Below, in pieces: positions 21,400-31,794 of a DNA stretch of 64,000 nt; positions within the stretch are counted from its first letter, which is position 1, and each line of letters starts with the position of its first letter. The notes beneath the pieces are model-generated. The model worked only from the letters and a program-made list of their open reading frames with translations. It ran no database searches and was not told the DNA's origin. The stretch is from Thereva unica (Eukaryota; Arthropoda; Insecta; Diptera; Therevidae): NCBI GenBank assembly GCA_949987705.1, contig OX465281.1, forward strand, positions 27,264,942 through 27,328,941, written 5' to 3'. The position numbers and the translations under genes were made by a program.

Positions 21400-23040
21400 C
21401 AAATGACTTGAGACCTATAATGTCTCACATCCTTTCTCCTTAAGATACTAGAAAGACTTGTGGAAATTCATATTAAGCAAAACATTGATAGAAAACTGCT
21501 TTCTCCCTCGCAGCATGCCTACGCAAAAGGTAAATCAGTAGGCACTGCTCTCCACTCCCTGTTAGCGGTCATCGAAAGATCCCTTGAATTCAAGGAATTC
21601 ACGTTGGCTGCTTTCCTAGATATCGACGGTGCTTTCAACACTGTTGAACCTTCTGCGGTCACCGGGGCACTCCAGTGTCAGTGAATATTGATGGGTGCTC
21701 CGGGTCCTTTATTGATCACCTGCTGAGGTGCAGGGTCATAATTGCTAGCCTGGGACTTTCGGAAGAAGTCAGACGGGTTAGAAGAGGCACACCACAAGGT
21801 GGGGTCTTATCGCCGCTCCTTTGGAATATAACAGTCAACGAAGTGCTGATAACTCTAAGGGAGTCTGGGTGCACCACGGTGGCCTATGCTGATGATCGTA
21901 GATGAGAGTACATCTCAACAATAAGAGATATAATGGAACAAGCATTAGACACTCTTGCTCATTGGGCTACTATAATGGGTCTAGGCGTTAACCCAGCCAA
22001 GACTGAAGTAATGCTGTTTACAAAGAAGCATAGACTTTCTAATTTTCCTTCTTTAAGACTCTGCAATGGAACATTGCATCTAAAGGAGGATGCGAAATTT
22101 CTAGGTCTCGTACTCGATACGAAACTAACGTGGAGGCCGAATCTTTTAGAAAGAGCCAATAAGGCCAAAACAGCTCTGTTCTTACGCCAGAGAACGATCG
22201 GAATAAATCGGGGCCTTAAACCTCGCATCGTTTGCTGGGGTGGCAGCATGTAAGTTGTTTCAATCGACCTCTTCATATAAAAATTTTTGTAACACTTGAA
22301 TTTTTGTATGAAGAGGTCGATTGAAACAACTTACGTGCTGCCACCCCTGGATGTATATAGCCGTAATCAGACCTATGCGATATGGTGGACTACATTACAG
22401 AAGATTACGTATCGTAAGATACTGGAAAGAGTCCTAAGAACAGCTGAGCTGTGTATCAGTGATACAATATGAAGCACCCAACAGCTGCGCTGGATGTCTT
22501 ATTACATCTTACTTCTTTGGACATACACGCCGAGCAAATGCGGCGCTAGGACAAAGGCTTCTCTTGGATGGACTCAATATTCATACGGTCACTCATCGAT
22601 CCTTAGGAGGTTCGCCACCACTGCGAACAACCTAGACTATACTACACCTACGTGAACCTTGGAGAAAGGTTTCAACACCATCATTTCGGCCAGAGGTGAC
22701 TGGAAAGATGGTGTTATCCCAACTGGGTCATTATGTATCTACACAGATTTCTCAAAAATTGGGAACAGTGTAGGATCTGGTATTTTCTCCGAGGCATTGC
22801 ATATAGATACCTCTCTTCGTCTACCCGACCACTGCACCGTCTTCCAAGTGGAAGTTACTGTGACCTGGGAGGATCTCGAATGGCTGAAGATAAATAATAT
22901 ATCTCAAGAATATATGTATTCTATCGGAAAGCCAAGCGGCCCTCAAGGCTCTTAATTCTGTCGTCCCAACTAGCTGTGAGGAAAATTAGCTTAGCTCGAG
23001 CTGGGTTGAGATGGAACACAGCAACGGTGTGCCGCACTGA
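21400..23040 (+). pseudogene. LOA-like non-LTR retrotransposon ORF2: RT and RNase H relic
   Basis: The + strand carries LERLVEIHIK-like sequence, QHAYAKGKSVGTALHSLL, AAFLDIDGAFNTVEPSA, RGTPQGGVLSPLLWNITVNE and VAYADDRR (YADD-type active site). It continues with LGVNPAKTEVMLFTKKHRL and FLGLVLDTKLTW. After a 108-bp foldback insertion come IWWTTLQ, then RNase H pieces IYTDFSKIGN, FQVEVTV and SQAALKALNS in broken frames, fading near WV..HSN. RT would copy the element RNA and RNase H remove it. Frameshifts, stops and the insertion show it is dead. It lies in the ttv intron on the sense strand, starting about 170 bp after exon C. Confidence 0.85.
22239..22346. mobile_element. 108-bp perfect foldback inserted in the RT relic
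   Basis: GGTGGCAGCATGTAAGTTG, TTTCAATCGACC and TCTTCATA are mirrored almost exactly by TATGAAGAGG, TCGATTGAAACAAC and TTACGTGCTGCCACC, with a loop around TTTTTGTAACACTTG. CTGG flanks both sides (22235-22238 and 22347-22350). Removing the element plus one CTGG restores TGCTGGATGTATATAGCC, which reads on in the expected RT frame. The family is unknown. Confidence 0.8.
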
Positions 23041-23051
23041 CTCTCACGGCT

Positions 23052-23209
23052 CAGTCACTATACGGAACGATAACGTCACGGTAACGGCCACGGCAACGGA
23101 ACGTCAAAATATTCTTCAATGAGCTTTACACGTCACGGACCGTCAACGTAACGGCACGTCAAGATTAGTTTCAAACTATATTTTGACGCGACGTGCCTTC
23201 ACGTGACTG
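23052..23209. repeat. 158-bp CACGG/ACGTC-rich inverted-repeat element
   Basis: It starts CAGTCAC and ends GTGACTG. Inside are repeated CGTCACGG, GTAACGG, CCACGGCAACGG and CACGTCAAGA motifs and opposed AACGTCAAAATAT and ATATTTTGACG. It lies exactly between the + strand LOA-like relic and the minus-strand relic at 23221. No target duplication is obvious. Confidence 0.5.
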
Positions 23210-23220
23210 ATCTATTCTGT

Positions 23221-23700
23221 TCAATGTGAACATAGTAACGGAAGCATTTCGAATTTTTCCATGCTTTCCATGCAGAGTCGGTATTCTGTCTCTTGAGACA
23301 GTCCTAGGTTGTGGAGGTGATGCCCAGTCAGATAACCCATCAGCAGCCTTAGGTCCGCTCTGTTTAAAGTGATAGTGTCCCTTAAGGCAAGGGGTCTTAT
23401 AAGATCTTTAGCTTGTCTAACACCTGGGACTGACTGCCAATATCCTCTACCAAGGACTTGAAGGTGGACCAAGAGATGCCACAGAGCGGTTCTGGGTCCT
23501 GGACCAACGTCTTAGACCCCTACCTCGCGAGGTTATCTACAGCCTCATTCCCCTTGATGACCTAGTGCCCGGGCACCCAGCAGAGCGAAACCTAATTTCT
23601 CCTGGTTAGGCTCTGTAGTACGTCAAAACACCCTGCTACTATTTTGGAAGAAAATTTCCACGTTGAGAGTCCCTTGATGGCAGCTTAGCTGTTAGAAAAG
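23221..23700 (-). pseudogene. LOA-like non-LTR retrotransposon, RNase H C-terminus and zinc-type segment
   Basis: In minus-strand order there is SLCWVPGH..IKGNEAVDNLAR in broken frames (about 23600-23530), the last RNase H motif. It is followed by an 83-residue frame with RDTITLNRADLRLLMGYLTG, HHLHNLGLSQETEYRLCMES and a degraded cysteine/histidine end. This is the C-terminus of LOA/I-type ORF2. The relic faces the + strand LOA-like relic tail to tail, so two insertions or an inversion are involved. Confidence 0.75.
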
Positions 23701-25095
23701 ATTTTAATTTTGACGCCTTCCCACCTTGCTCATGACATGTATTTCAGTCTGGAAAACAGAGACACACACCCTGCCATCCGATTTTTTGATGTTATCGTTT
23801 GTTGATGTTGTCTTGCCGCCTAACCGCCGGGTTGTCTGGTAAAGCGTCCGGTACTCTTGCCTCGACACCGTTTCTCCCATGTCGGCCGCAACGTTATTCC
23901 AGTACGCTTCGCGTTCCGATTTCATTTTCTGTCGAACTTTTTTGTTCAATCGTCGGTATTGTTCAAAGTCGACATGTTTCATTCGCTTCCGCTGATCGAC
24001 GAGGTCCAGACAGCTGTCCGAGATCCATGGCTGCGTCCATTTACGAATGGTTGGAAACAACTCCATTGCACACTCCACAACAGACTCCGAAATTTGTCTT
24101 CTACATCGATATCATACGGTATTGCGAGCGCCGCGAATTTGTTGGATAATGCCATTTGAAATTCTCGTCCAATGGCCGTTTCCCGTAGGCACGCCCAATT
24201 CTTCTTGACAGGTGGTGGTGCCGTTTTCTTTGTTCTTTGTAATCACATCTGTAATTTCGCTCGAACAAAATAATCCCGATCCACAACCACGCATTGCACG
24301 TACGTCTTTAAGCGTCGGAATCTTGCGTTGATCAAAACGTAGTCTAACATCGCCGAGTCGTTGCCGGATGGATTTCGCCAGGTGAGTTAGTGTTTGAGTG
24401 GATGGCGGAAAATGCTGTTGCCAACGACCGAGTTGTTTGACGATGCCAATGAAAGCAGGCGTAAGTCGTTGTCGTTAATTACTCCGTGTCCAAATTTGCC
24501 CATCGTTCCTTCCCAGACGGTCGTTCTGCTCCTTCCCAGACGGTTCGCTCTGTCCTCTCCTGTGCATTGAACTCCCCTAGTATGATTAATTCGGTTCGTG
24601 GTATCACATCCAGCGTCTGTTCAAGCTGAACGTAAAATTTGTCCTTGTTCACGCCCTTGCTGGTCTCGGTTGGCGCATAAACGGATTCGATATGGGTCTT
24701 GATCGTTCCACTGATGGCTATAACCGCCAAATGCTCGGATATTGGTTGGAATGCGATAACACTGCTGGCAACCCGTCGATGGACCATAAAACCGATACCG
24801 GCCTCTCGTCTCTCACCACCGGAATAGTAAAGCGTCATCGTTTCGTCGAGTGCTGGCGGGACGATCGCCAAGTCTAGGATCCGGTGAGTCGTAGTTCCGA
24901 TAGTCGTAGTTCCAGTAACCCACTTCTCACCAGCATACCTGGTCTCCAGTGCTGCCGCATCGGCTGTCCCGGATCCAGTAGCATTATTTCGTGAATAGAT
25001 AGTTCGTGTATCCATGCGGTTTCTCGCCTAGTTTCTTCGGTTTTTTTCCGATTCGGGTCAATTCGGCAGATTGACCACCCTCCTCCTTTCACACC
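23700..25095 (-). pseudogene. RTE-like non-LTR retrotransposon, endonuclease and linker relic
   Basis: On the minus strand, GGWSICRIDPNRKKTEETRR (near 25085) leads to an APE-type endonuclease. This contains LAIVPPALDETMTLYYSGGE, RREAGIGFMVHRRVAS, IESVYAPTETSKGVNKDKFY and LIILGEFNAQ, then a degraded SGND..MLDYVLI region. The 124-residue frame 24078-23704 has IRKWTQPWISDSCLDLVDQR and KMKSEREAYW, the linker preceding the reverse transcriptase in RTE-clade proteins (often annotated craniofacial development protein 2-like). The RT itself is missing; the relic ends at the LOA-like piece. Stops and frame breaks are present. Confidence 0.8.
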
Positions 25096-25246
25096 CTGGG
25101 CTTTGGAGCAGACGCGAAGGCGGAGTTAGTTTCGCCGTTTACAAATCGATGCCGTTACGATATCGACTCTCGTCTCGCGAAGTCTTCTCGAAGATTTCGC
25201 GACTCGTTTTCAAATCGATCTCGACTCGTAATGTTTGCAGGGTTAA
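25096..25246 (-). repeat. Inverted partner of the CCCTGCAAACATT segment, adjoining TTAA
   Basis: The reverse complement from 25242 reads CCCTGCAAACATTACGAGTC then GAGATCGATTTG and AACGAGTCGCG, sharing its first 13 bases and later CGATT/GACTCG motifs with 21308-21370. TTAA (25243-25246) directly abuts the CCC end, as in piggyBac-type elements. The left copy has TTAA only 7 bp away from its end. Confidence 0.5.
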
Positions 25247-28200
25247 CCTGTATATACATATATATGTATATATATACCCCCCACATTTATATATATACAC
25301 TCTCCTCCTCACGTCCTTAAACATCCTTCCGGTTCTATGTTATCCATCCACCAAACAATCTCGGAATCCTTTCTGGATTCGGGATTTGTCAACTTTTTCA
25401 ACATGTATTTCACAGGACTAAAGCTTTTCCACTACCGTATGTCCCCCCCCCCCTCCCCCCTCTACCTCCTCCGAAAACCCTCACTACCCACTAACACCAT
25501 TCTAGCAGCCTAAACCCCTTCAGGGAATATTCCCGGTGTTTCTCAGGGCCCCCCTCCGAAACATTTGTTGGGGTGACATGCAATTTCCATTTATGGAGGG
25601 GAGAGGGTTTGGATGGAGAAATCGAGAGAAATGCTCGGTGAGTCTTTTTTTCCCCAATGTCTGACAGTGATTTGGGTTACCAGGTGCAGAAATTTTTACC
25701 TTGGTTTGAGTTAAAAGTTTTTCATCTCTTCTCTTGTCCTGGTGCTCTCTGCAGTTCTTTTTTTTACCAAAACCACCCCCTCTGGCCGTGTTTTTTTGGG
25801 GTATTCGCTGCGATATTGTCTCCTTCCTCCCCCCTCGTTCCACCCAATAATTGTATTTACCTCTACTACATACACATCCCTTGTCGTCTCTCATGAAAGA
25901 ATATGCAATAAAACTGATAAGGCCTGGTGGCAAGGGAGCCAACAATGCATGTGAAAAGTGAAAAATTGAAGGGAATTTGTCACTTTTATACTGAAATATC
26001 CTCAAGAGTTCCTGGAAGCAACGACACTACACTACACACCAAAAAAATCACACAAAAAAAAATGCGAATTCAGTTGTGACTCGGGATGTCGTTTTTATAT
26101 ATTTTTTTATTTTTTTTTCTTCTGGTTTGGAGTGTTGGAAAGTACAACGACGACGACGAAAAAAAAAGAAACCGTGGAAAATAGAGTTTTCGGGTGTAAT
26201 GTGATGTTATTCAAGATAAATTTGGAACGCTTTGAAGACGGAGGAGGGGGATATTGAAGGATATTTTCCATATTCTCTTATGTGCATGTGTGTATAGCAC
26301 CACAGTTGGATAAATTTAAGAATATCCATCAATTTCACGCTGAGAATATATTAAAGAGTATATTTACACACACATACATATACATAACCCAAGGATTTTA
26401 AGTTCATTTTAAAGGGAATTAATTAATTTTCTTTTATCATTTGAGAGACACTTTTATGCTTCAACTAACACAGATGTTACACGCGCTCAACCCGGCCCTA
26501 ACTCCCTTACTCCTCATTTTCTGTATGGTATATATACCATACCTTCATCTTGATTAAAATCTTCATTTTGTTAATTAATCAAAGCATTTATCTAGCTACA
26601 CATATACATACATACACACAGATTTTGAATAGCTTTAAAATGTAATGGAAGGGAAATTAGTAAAATTGAAGGTGTTTTTTGGGCTTGGTTCAATGATTTT
26701 TGTTTTAAGGACATTTATTTTGTGAAGGAATATAATGCTTACGAATTTCGGTGCTACTGAGCTTTTAAAATGATAAGATGATCGATGTTGCAGATAAAAG
26801 CGACTATCCATTTAAATATGTACATACTTATTCGGAACTGCAACCATAACACAGTGAAAGGCGATCATGCACCGGGCGCAGTTTGTCAGGGGCGCAAAAC
26901 AATTAAAACTTTGCACAAAAAATTGAAAAGAATTCTCACGGATTCAAGAAATTAAACAAATTTGCCCAATTTATGTCCCTGTACTTTCTCATGCAAGATA
27001 AAACGGGGAAATTTCACTTCTCCTCGTGCAGGAAGTTTCTAGAGATCCAAGTGAGAGAAATATCTCTCATTTTTTTGGAGCACTTTTTGAAAATTCTGTT
27101 AAAAGTCACTCACACAAAGGAAATTTTTTTCCGATGGCTCTGAATTGTTTATTGGTCAACACCATGATTGATATAAACTTGAGGGCGTTGTTATTGTACT
27201 TTTAAATTATGTTTCAAGAATTGTTAAAAGACGTAAATGAACGAAATGAGAAGAGAAAAAATCCTTGTGGCGAGAACTTGCCTTTAATTGCTCTTTCTTC
27301 ACCGGCCTCAGTTCAGTAAAGTTCAATTCAATCTGTATAAGTGACTTCAATGGCTGGCATGTTCAGTTCATACTTGAAACTATTGTTGCTTTCTCGCCAG
27401 ATGTTAGAAATGCAAAAGCTCACTGGAATGATATTTCATTGTTCCGGTTGATTACTCTCTTTTTAGCGAGCTTTTACTTTTAATCTCAATTTCATGTTCT
27501 GTTGGGCGAACCCAGGCTTTATTTTTGTTTGAATTCTATATGTGAAACTGTATGGGAACTCAGGGGAAAATTGAAGCTCAGTACATCAATTTGCTCGAAT
27601 TTGCGCAGTTCGATAAGTGGAACCCATAAAAATTGTCTGTTATCGTCGATTTCCTTCTGAAATTCGATGAAGAATCGCACGGGGTTTCACAAGAGCTAAC
27701 TTTTTGTTGTTGGCTTTAGATATTAATTCTCCCTTCTGCCATCGCTTTTCTTTTTTTTCCTAGCAAAACCACAACAACTACGCAGATGCCAAAAAGTTGA
27801 TTCAAAAATTTCGTAAAGGCATTCAGAGGTTCAAAAAATTTGCCGCCCCATCGTTTCGCTTACTCTCTTCTCCGCAAACGACATTTTCAGCAGATTTTTG
27901 TTGGTTGGATGTTGAGCCATGTGCAACTTCCTATCTATGTAATATTTTTTTTATGTTATGCACATTATTATGGTTCAATCTTAAATTTTTGTGCAAGCTA
28001 TGTAGATTATTTCTCCTATTCAGCGAGGAGTTTGTGCCTTTTCCATTGTCCTTGAAAAATGAACAGCATATGGGGCGCAATGTGGCATAGTGCACCGGGC
28101 GCAAAAAATCCAAGCACCGGCCTTGATTATCCATAAGTTGTGTAGACCTCCAGAGGTCAGTATGATTCATCATATCTCGATCGTAAAAGGCCTTCTTTAT

Positions 28201-28429
28201 CAAGCTCGTAGGTGCTGGTGGTTCCAATCCATGAATAAAGTGTGGCAACTACATTACTCCGCAAACTTCGGACAACCAATCCTGGTACCCACCCCTAGGC
28301 ATGTCCCATACCAGTCCATCCTGAGTGATCAATAAAGATGGCTTTAAATACGAGACCATACGATTCGATAGCATTCCCACTTCCGAAATCTTCCATAACA
28401 CTAGTATCTCTATATTTATGAGCATCACC
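25247..28429. other. Unassigned, AT-rich and low-complexity sequence
   Basis: Contains a TATA/CATA microsatellite at 25247-25310, poly-C near 25444-25460 and several poly-T/poly-A tracts. GCACCGGGCGCA occurs at 26866-26877 and at about 28092-28103 in the same orientation. The right copy runs to GCACCGGCCTTG (28114-28125), which read inverted resembles a hAT end (CAAGGCCGGTGC). No coding domain recognised. Confidence 0.35.
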
Positions 28430-29120
28430 CAAGTGGCCATTCGGTTTCGGCCTGGTGAATTTATCCCTCTACTTCAAGGTGAATAGGTACCAAGTCGAAT
28501 AAGGTCTTTATTGCTGCAGTCATCGAGCTGCGAATAGCCACGATGATGGAAAGGTTGTTAAATCCTGCAAAGCATCTTCTTAGAAAACCATGATCTAAAA
28601 TGCAAAATAATGTCTTGTCCAAATCTCCGTTGAAACATAAATTCCATCTAATTTTTCAGATAGATCGAAAATGGATATGCTGTATAGCAGTGGTGCTAGG
28701 TGGCTGACTTGCGGTACACCTGAGGTTAAATTGATTTCTTTTGAAAGGAAACCCTGAAATCTTGCCACCTGAGTTCTCCCGTTAAGATAGGATGCTATCC
28801 AATCTAAAAAGGGACCGGATGAAATCAGTGTAGAAAGCGTCAAACTGGTGGCCTTGTTCCGTACCCCATAGCAGTTCGGAGGTCAGTAGCACAAGATTGT
28901 ATTAGGTGGAACGACCTTTTCTGAAACCATGTTGCTAATCGTTTAGGCTCCGAACAATTAGAGGGCCAATCTTCTCATAGATAAGTTTTTAAAATAGTTG
29001 AGGGATAACAGATAGGACAGCAATGGCCGTTCATATAGTTGTCCATCGCATGTTTATCACCTGATTTAAAGATTGGTGTGAGGAAGGATTTCTTGCATAT
29101 CGAAGGAAATTTATCGGCAG
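28430..29120 (-). pseudogene. Non-LTR reverse transcriptase relic (Jockey/CR1-type)
   Basis: Minus-strand motifs, in several frames, are PIFKSGDKHAMDNY, QHGFRKGRST, FLDWIASYLNGRTQVARF, LTSGVPQVSHLAPLLYSI and DLSEKLDG. These are the RT fingers-to-palm order TPIFKSGDK, QHGFR.GRS and GVPQGSHL.PLLF of Jockey/CR1-like elements. The YADD box is lost. It is a 5'- and 3'-truncated relic that abuts the Gypsy relic at about 29139 in the same orientation. Confidence 0.72.
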
Positions 29121-29138
29121 ATAGGGTCCTGTTAAAAA

Positions 29139-30960
29139 TTAGGTGAAGATGGTTTGGAGATGGGGCCCTGTCCTTCCTGCACCGGAGAGATGCTGCACTT
29201 TGGAGAATGAAGCAACGAGTGTATTATTTCTTTTTTGATGGTTCGCACAGTACTCTCTATTCAGTGACAATGGTATCTGTCCAGAGATCGCACGTTCCTT
29301 CCAGACCTGGTTGTCCTTGGGTTTGGTGTTGTTGCTTTTTCTTCCGTTGCTCACTGGCTCCGCCTGTTTCTCTTCGTTACTGATCAGGAGGACTGGTTTC
29401 AGTCTATCAATTGATATCAGTTTCTGCCGGCCGATTATAAGTAAGGTGAAATTCTTCATTACCACCTAATAGGGTCCTTCATACGGTTGCTGCAAAGGAC
29501 GTTTGACTGTGCCTGTTCGCACAAATACATGGGTCCACGTTTCCAAATCTTTTGCATATCATGTCTGCATGTGGCTGAGTTGGCTTGATGTCCCTCATGT
29601 AGTCTTCAAGTCCCTTAACGAATGTAGCTATATTTCCCGAACTTTCCTCTACTGAAAAAAATATTCCCGAAAGTCTGAGCTTTGCTCTATATACCAACTA
29701 CTGGTGATAACTTGATATCGTCGTGAAGTGATGCTCTCAACCCAAGCGGCACTTTAGGAAGTTTGCTTGTTTATTGGCTTGATGTATGACATTTTATCGT
29801 CGCTTTCAATGTCCTATGAAAGCGCTCTACCATTCCAGTCGCCTGTGGATGATACGGGGACTCTCTGCTTCTTTTTATATCTAATACTTTTCTTAATTCC
29901 TTGAAAAGCGTAGACTCGAACTGTCGTCCTTGGTCCGTTATTATCTTCTTCGGCGTACCAAACCTTGCGATCAAACCTGATACAAATGCCTTCGCTACCG
30001 TTTCCTCCGCGATATCTTTCACCGGAACCACTTCTAACCATCTTGCACACCGGTCTATACACGTCAGCGCATAAATGTAACCTTCGCTGCCAGCCAAGGG
30101 CCCCACTAAGACTAGGTGCACGTGTTGGAACCGTCCCTTCAATTGCGGAAAGTCTCAAATTGGGCTTCTCACGTGTCGCTGCACCTTGCTTCTTTGACAG
30201 TGTAAATAAGACTGCGACCCGATCCGGCAATCCTTCTTCATGCTCGGCAACACCAACCTTTTACCGACACAGTTCTCCTTAAGCCCTGATGCGACAAACT
30301 TTGCATCGCATCAAACATCTCTCAGTGGGGCCCTTTTGGTATGTAGGGGCGTATCTTATTAGTGGACATGTCACAGTACAAACCTTGTCCGCTTGCCAGT
30401 TCATACGTGGAAAGCCTCAAGCCTGTTATTGCTGATCCACGCAGACGTTGGAGCTCTTCATCCATTCCCTGCTCCTCTGCCAATTTATCATAATCTAACT
30501 AAGGCCTCGACCCTCGACAATGCGTCTCCGACCACATTATCCTTCCCAGAGATATGTTGGATGTCCGTGGTAAACTGGCCAATGTAGTTCAAGTGCTTGA
30601 TTTGCCTAGGTTATGTGCTCTCTTATTTTTGCTTGAATGCAAATACAAGTGGTTTGTGGTCTGTCAATAATGTAGAACGCCAGCCCCCGCGTTAAATCAA
30701 CAGTATTAAACACCTTTTTCCCACTTAGCTGGTAATCTTGAATATGAGCAGTGAGCAGCAGTGATCGCTTTCAACCTCCTATAATCCCCGCATGGCCTCC
30801 AGTCACCATTGCTCTTCTTTACCTTTACACATAGTAAAGGTGTAACGGGCTGGACCAATTGCTTGTTGACGGACCGCACATACCTAAACTGAAAGATTTG
30901 CGATCTTCAGCTGCTCCGGCGAAAGTCGTCTTGGCTTCGAATGAACTGGGGGGACACTCG
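29139..30960 (-). pseudogene. Ty3/Gypsy LTR retrotransposon relic: RT start, RNase H end, integrase
   Basis: Minus-strand order from 30960: SKPRRLSPEQLKIANL, then NGDWRPCGDYRRL (start of Gypsy RT, about 30835-30790). An internal deletion follows, then ADHKPLVF-like and YIGQFTTDIQHISGK (end of RNase H, about 30660-30540). A degraded zinc-binding region leads to the integrase core (30142-29771) with LTCIDRCARWLEVVPVKDI, ITDQGRQFES and YHPQATGMVERFHR, so all three catalytic acidic positions are recognisable. A C-terminal segment with SVEESSGNIATFVKGL and ISIDRLKPVLLISN runs to 29139. Integrase would join the element's DNA copy to the genome. No LTRs were seen. Confidence 0.88.
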
Positions 30961-31525
30961 TCTGGATGACGTTGGCTTAGAATGTGAGGCTTGGAGACGG
31001 TTAGAATTTCGGAGGAGTTTAGTTAAGGACGATAATATTTATTTGATTCGTCTCGTCGTCTTTGGAGTTGGGAGATAAGCTTTGCTCTGATATGAAACGC
31101 ATATGTAGGAAGTTCCTTGCTAACTTGATGTGGGGAAATTTGTAATTGTTCATGGAATTTTGTAAAGAGTTCAAGGAGGGTATTACGTTCTGTAGGTAGA
31201 CCCTCTTGCTGAATAAAAATAATGAGACTAGTCCTGGTCTTACCATTGGTCTAGGTCGAATCCAGTACAGTTGTACATATAAGCCAGGAACAAACGAACA
31301 TCGTCAAAGATCCTCTTTTCTTGCAAGCGCGATCTACTCTCTGATGAATTAGCAGATATAGTGGTACCAGCTCCGGTGGTATTGTAGAGGATTCATGAAA
31401 GGCCATTTGCATCCTACCGAAGAATCTGACGACATTTGTTGTGGCGGGCTTAATTGAAGTAGAATTGCATCGCAGATATTAGCGTAGGAAGGGTCACCAA
31501 ATTAGTACTGCCTTAATTTTTTTTC
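30961..31525. other. Unassigned sequence upstream of the Gypsy relic
   Basis: It may hold decayed gag/protease of the relic, but I see no recognisable motif. Confidence 0.3.
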
Positions 31526-31529
31526 TTTT

Positions 31530-31790
31530 TAAGCTTTAATGATGTAAAAACAAATAAAACATAAGCTTTTGTGTCTTATTGACCAAATGTATAAGCTTTT
31601 GAGCTTTTGTGACGTGTTGACAAACTTTTAAGCTTTAGAGCTTTTGTGACGTACCACCACGGTTTTGAGCTTTCGTGATATATTGAAACAACTTTAAGCT
31701 TTTGTGATTTTTACCACAATTTTAAGCTTTTGAGCTTTTGTTACATATTAACAAAATTTAAGCTTTAGAGCTTTTGTGACGTCACCCAAA
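31530..31790 (+). repeat. AAGCTTTTGAGCTTTTGTG-type short repeat array
   Basis: At least six units carry AAGCTTTTG-AGCTTTTGTGAC with a spacing of about 45-50 bp, separated by AT-rich spacers such as TATTGA and TTACCACAA. The last unit ends GTGACGTCACC. An inverted, shorter version (GACGTCATGAAAGCTTAAAA, CTCAAGAGCTTAAAGC) is at 36070-36165. Confidence 0.75.
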
Positions 31791-31794
31791 TTTT

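Noticed and set aside
31530..31790. Possible CRISPR-like array
   Set aside because: Units are imperfect and AT-rich, spacers are not unique-length, and the genome is eukaryotic; a short tandem repeat explains it.
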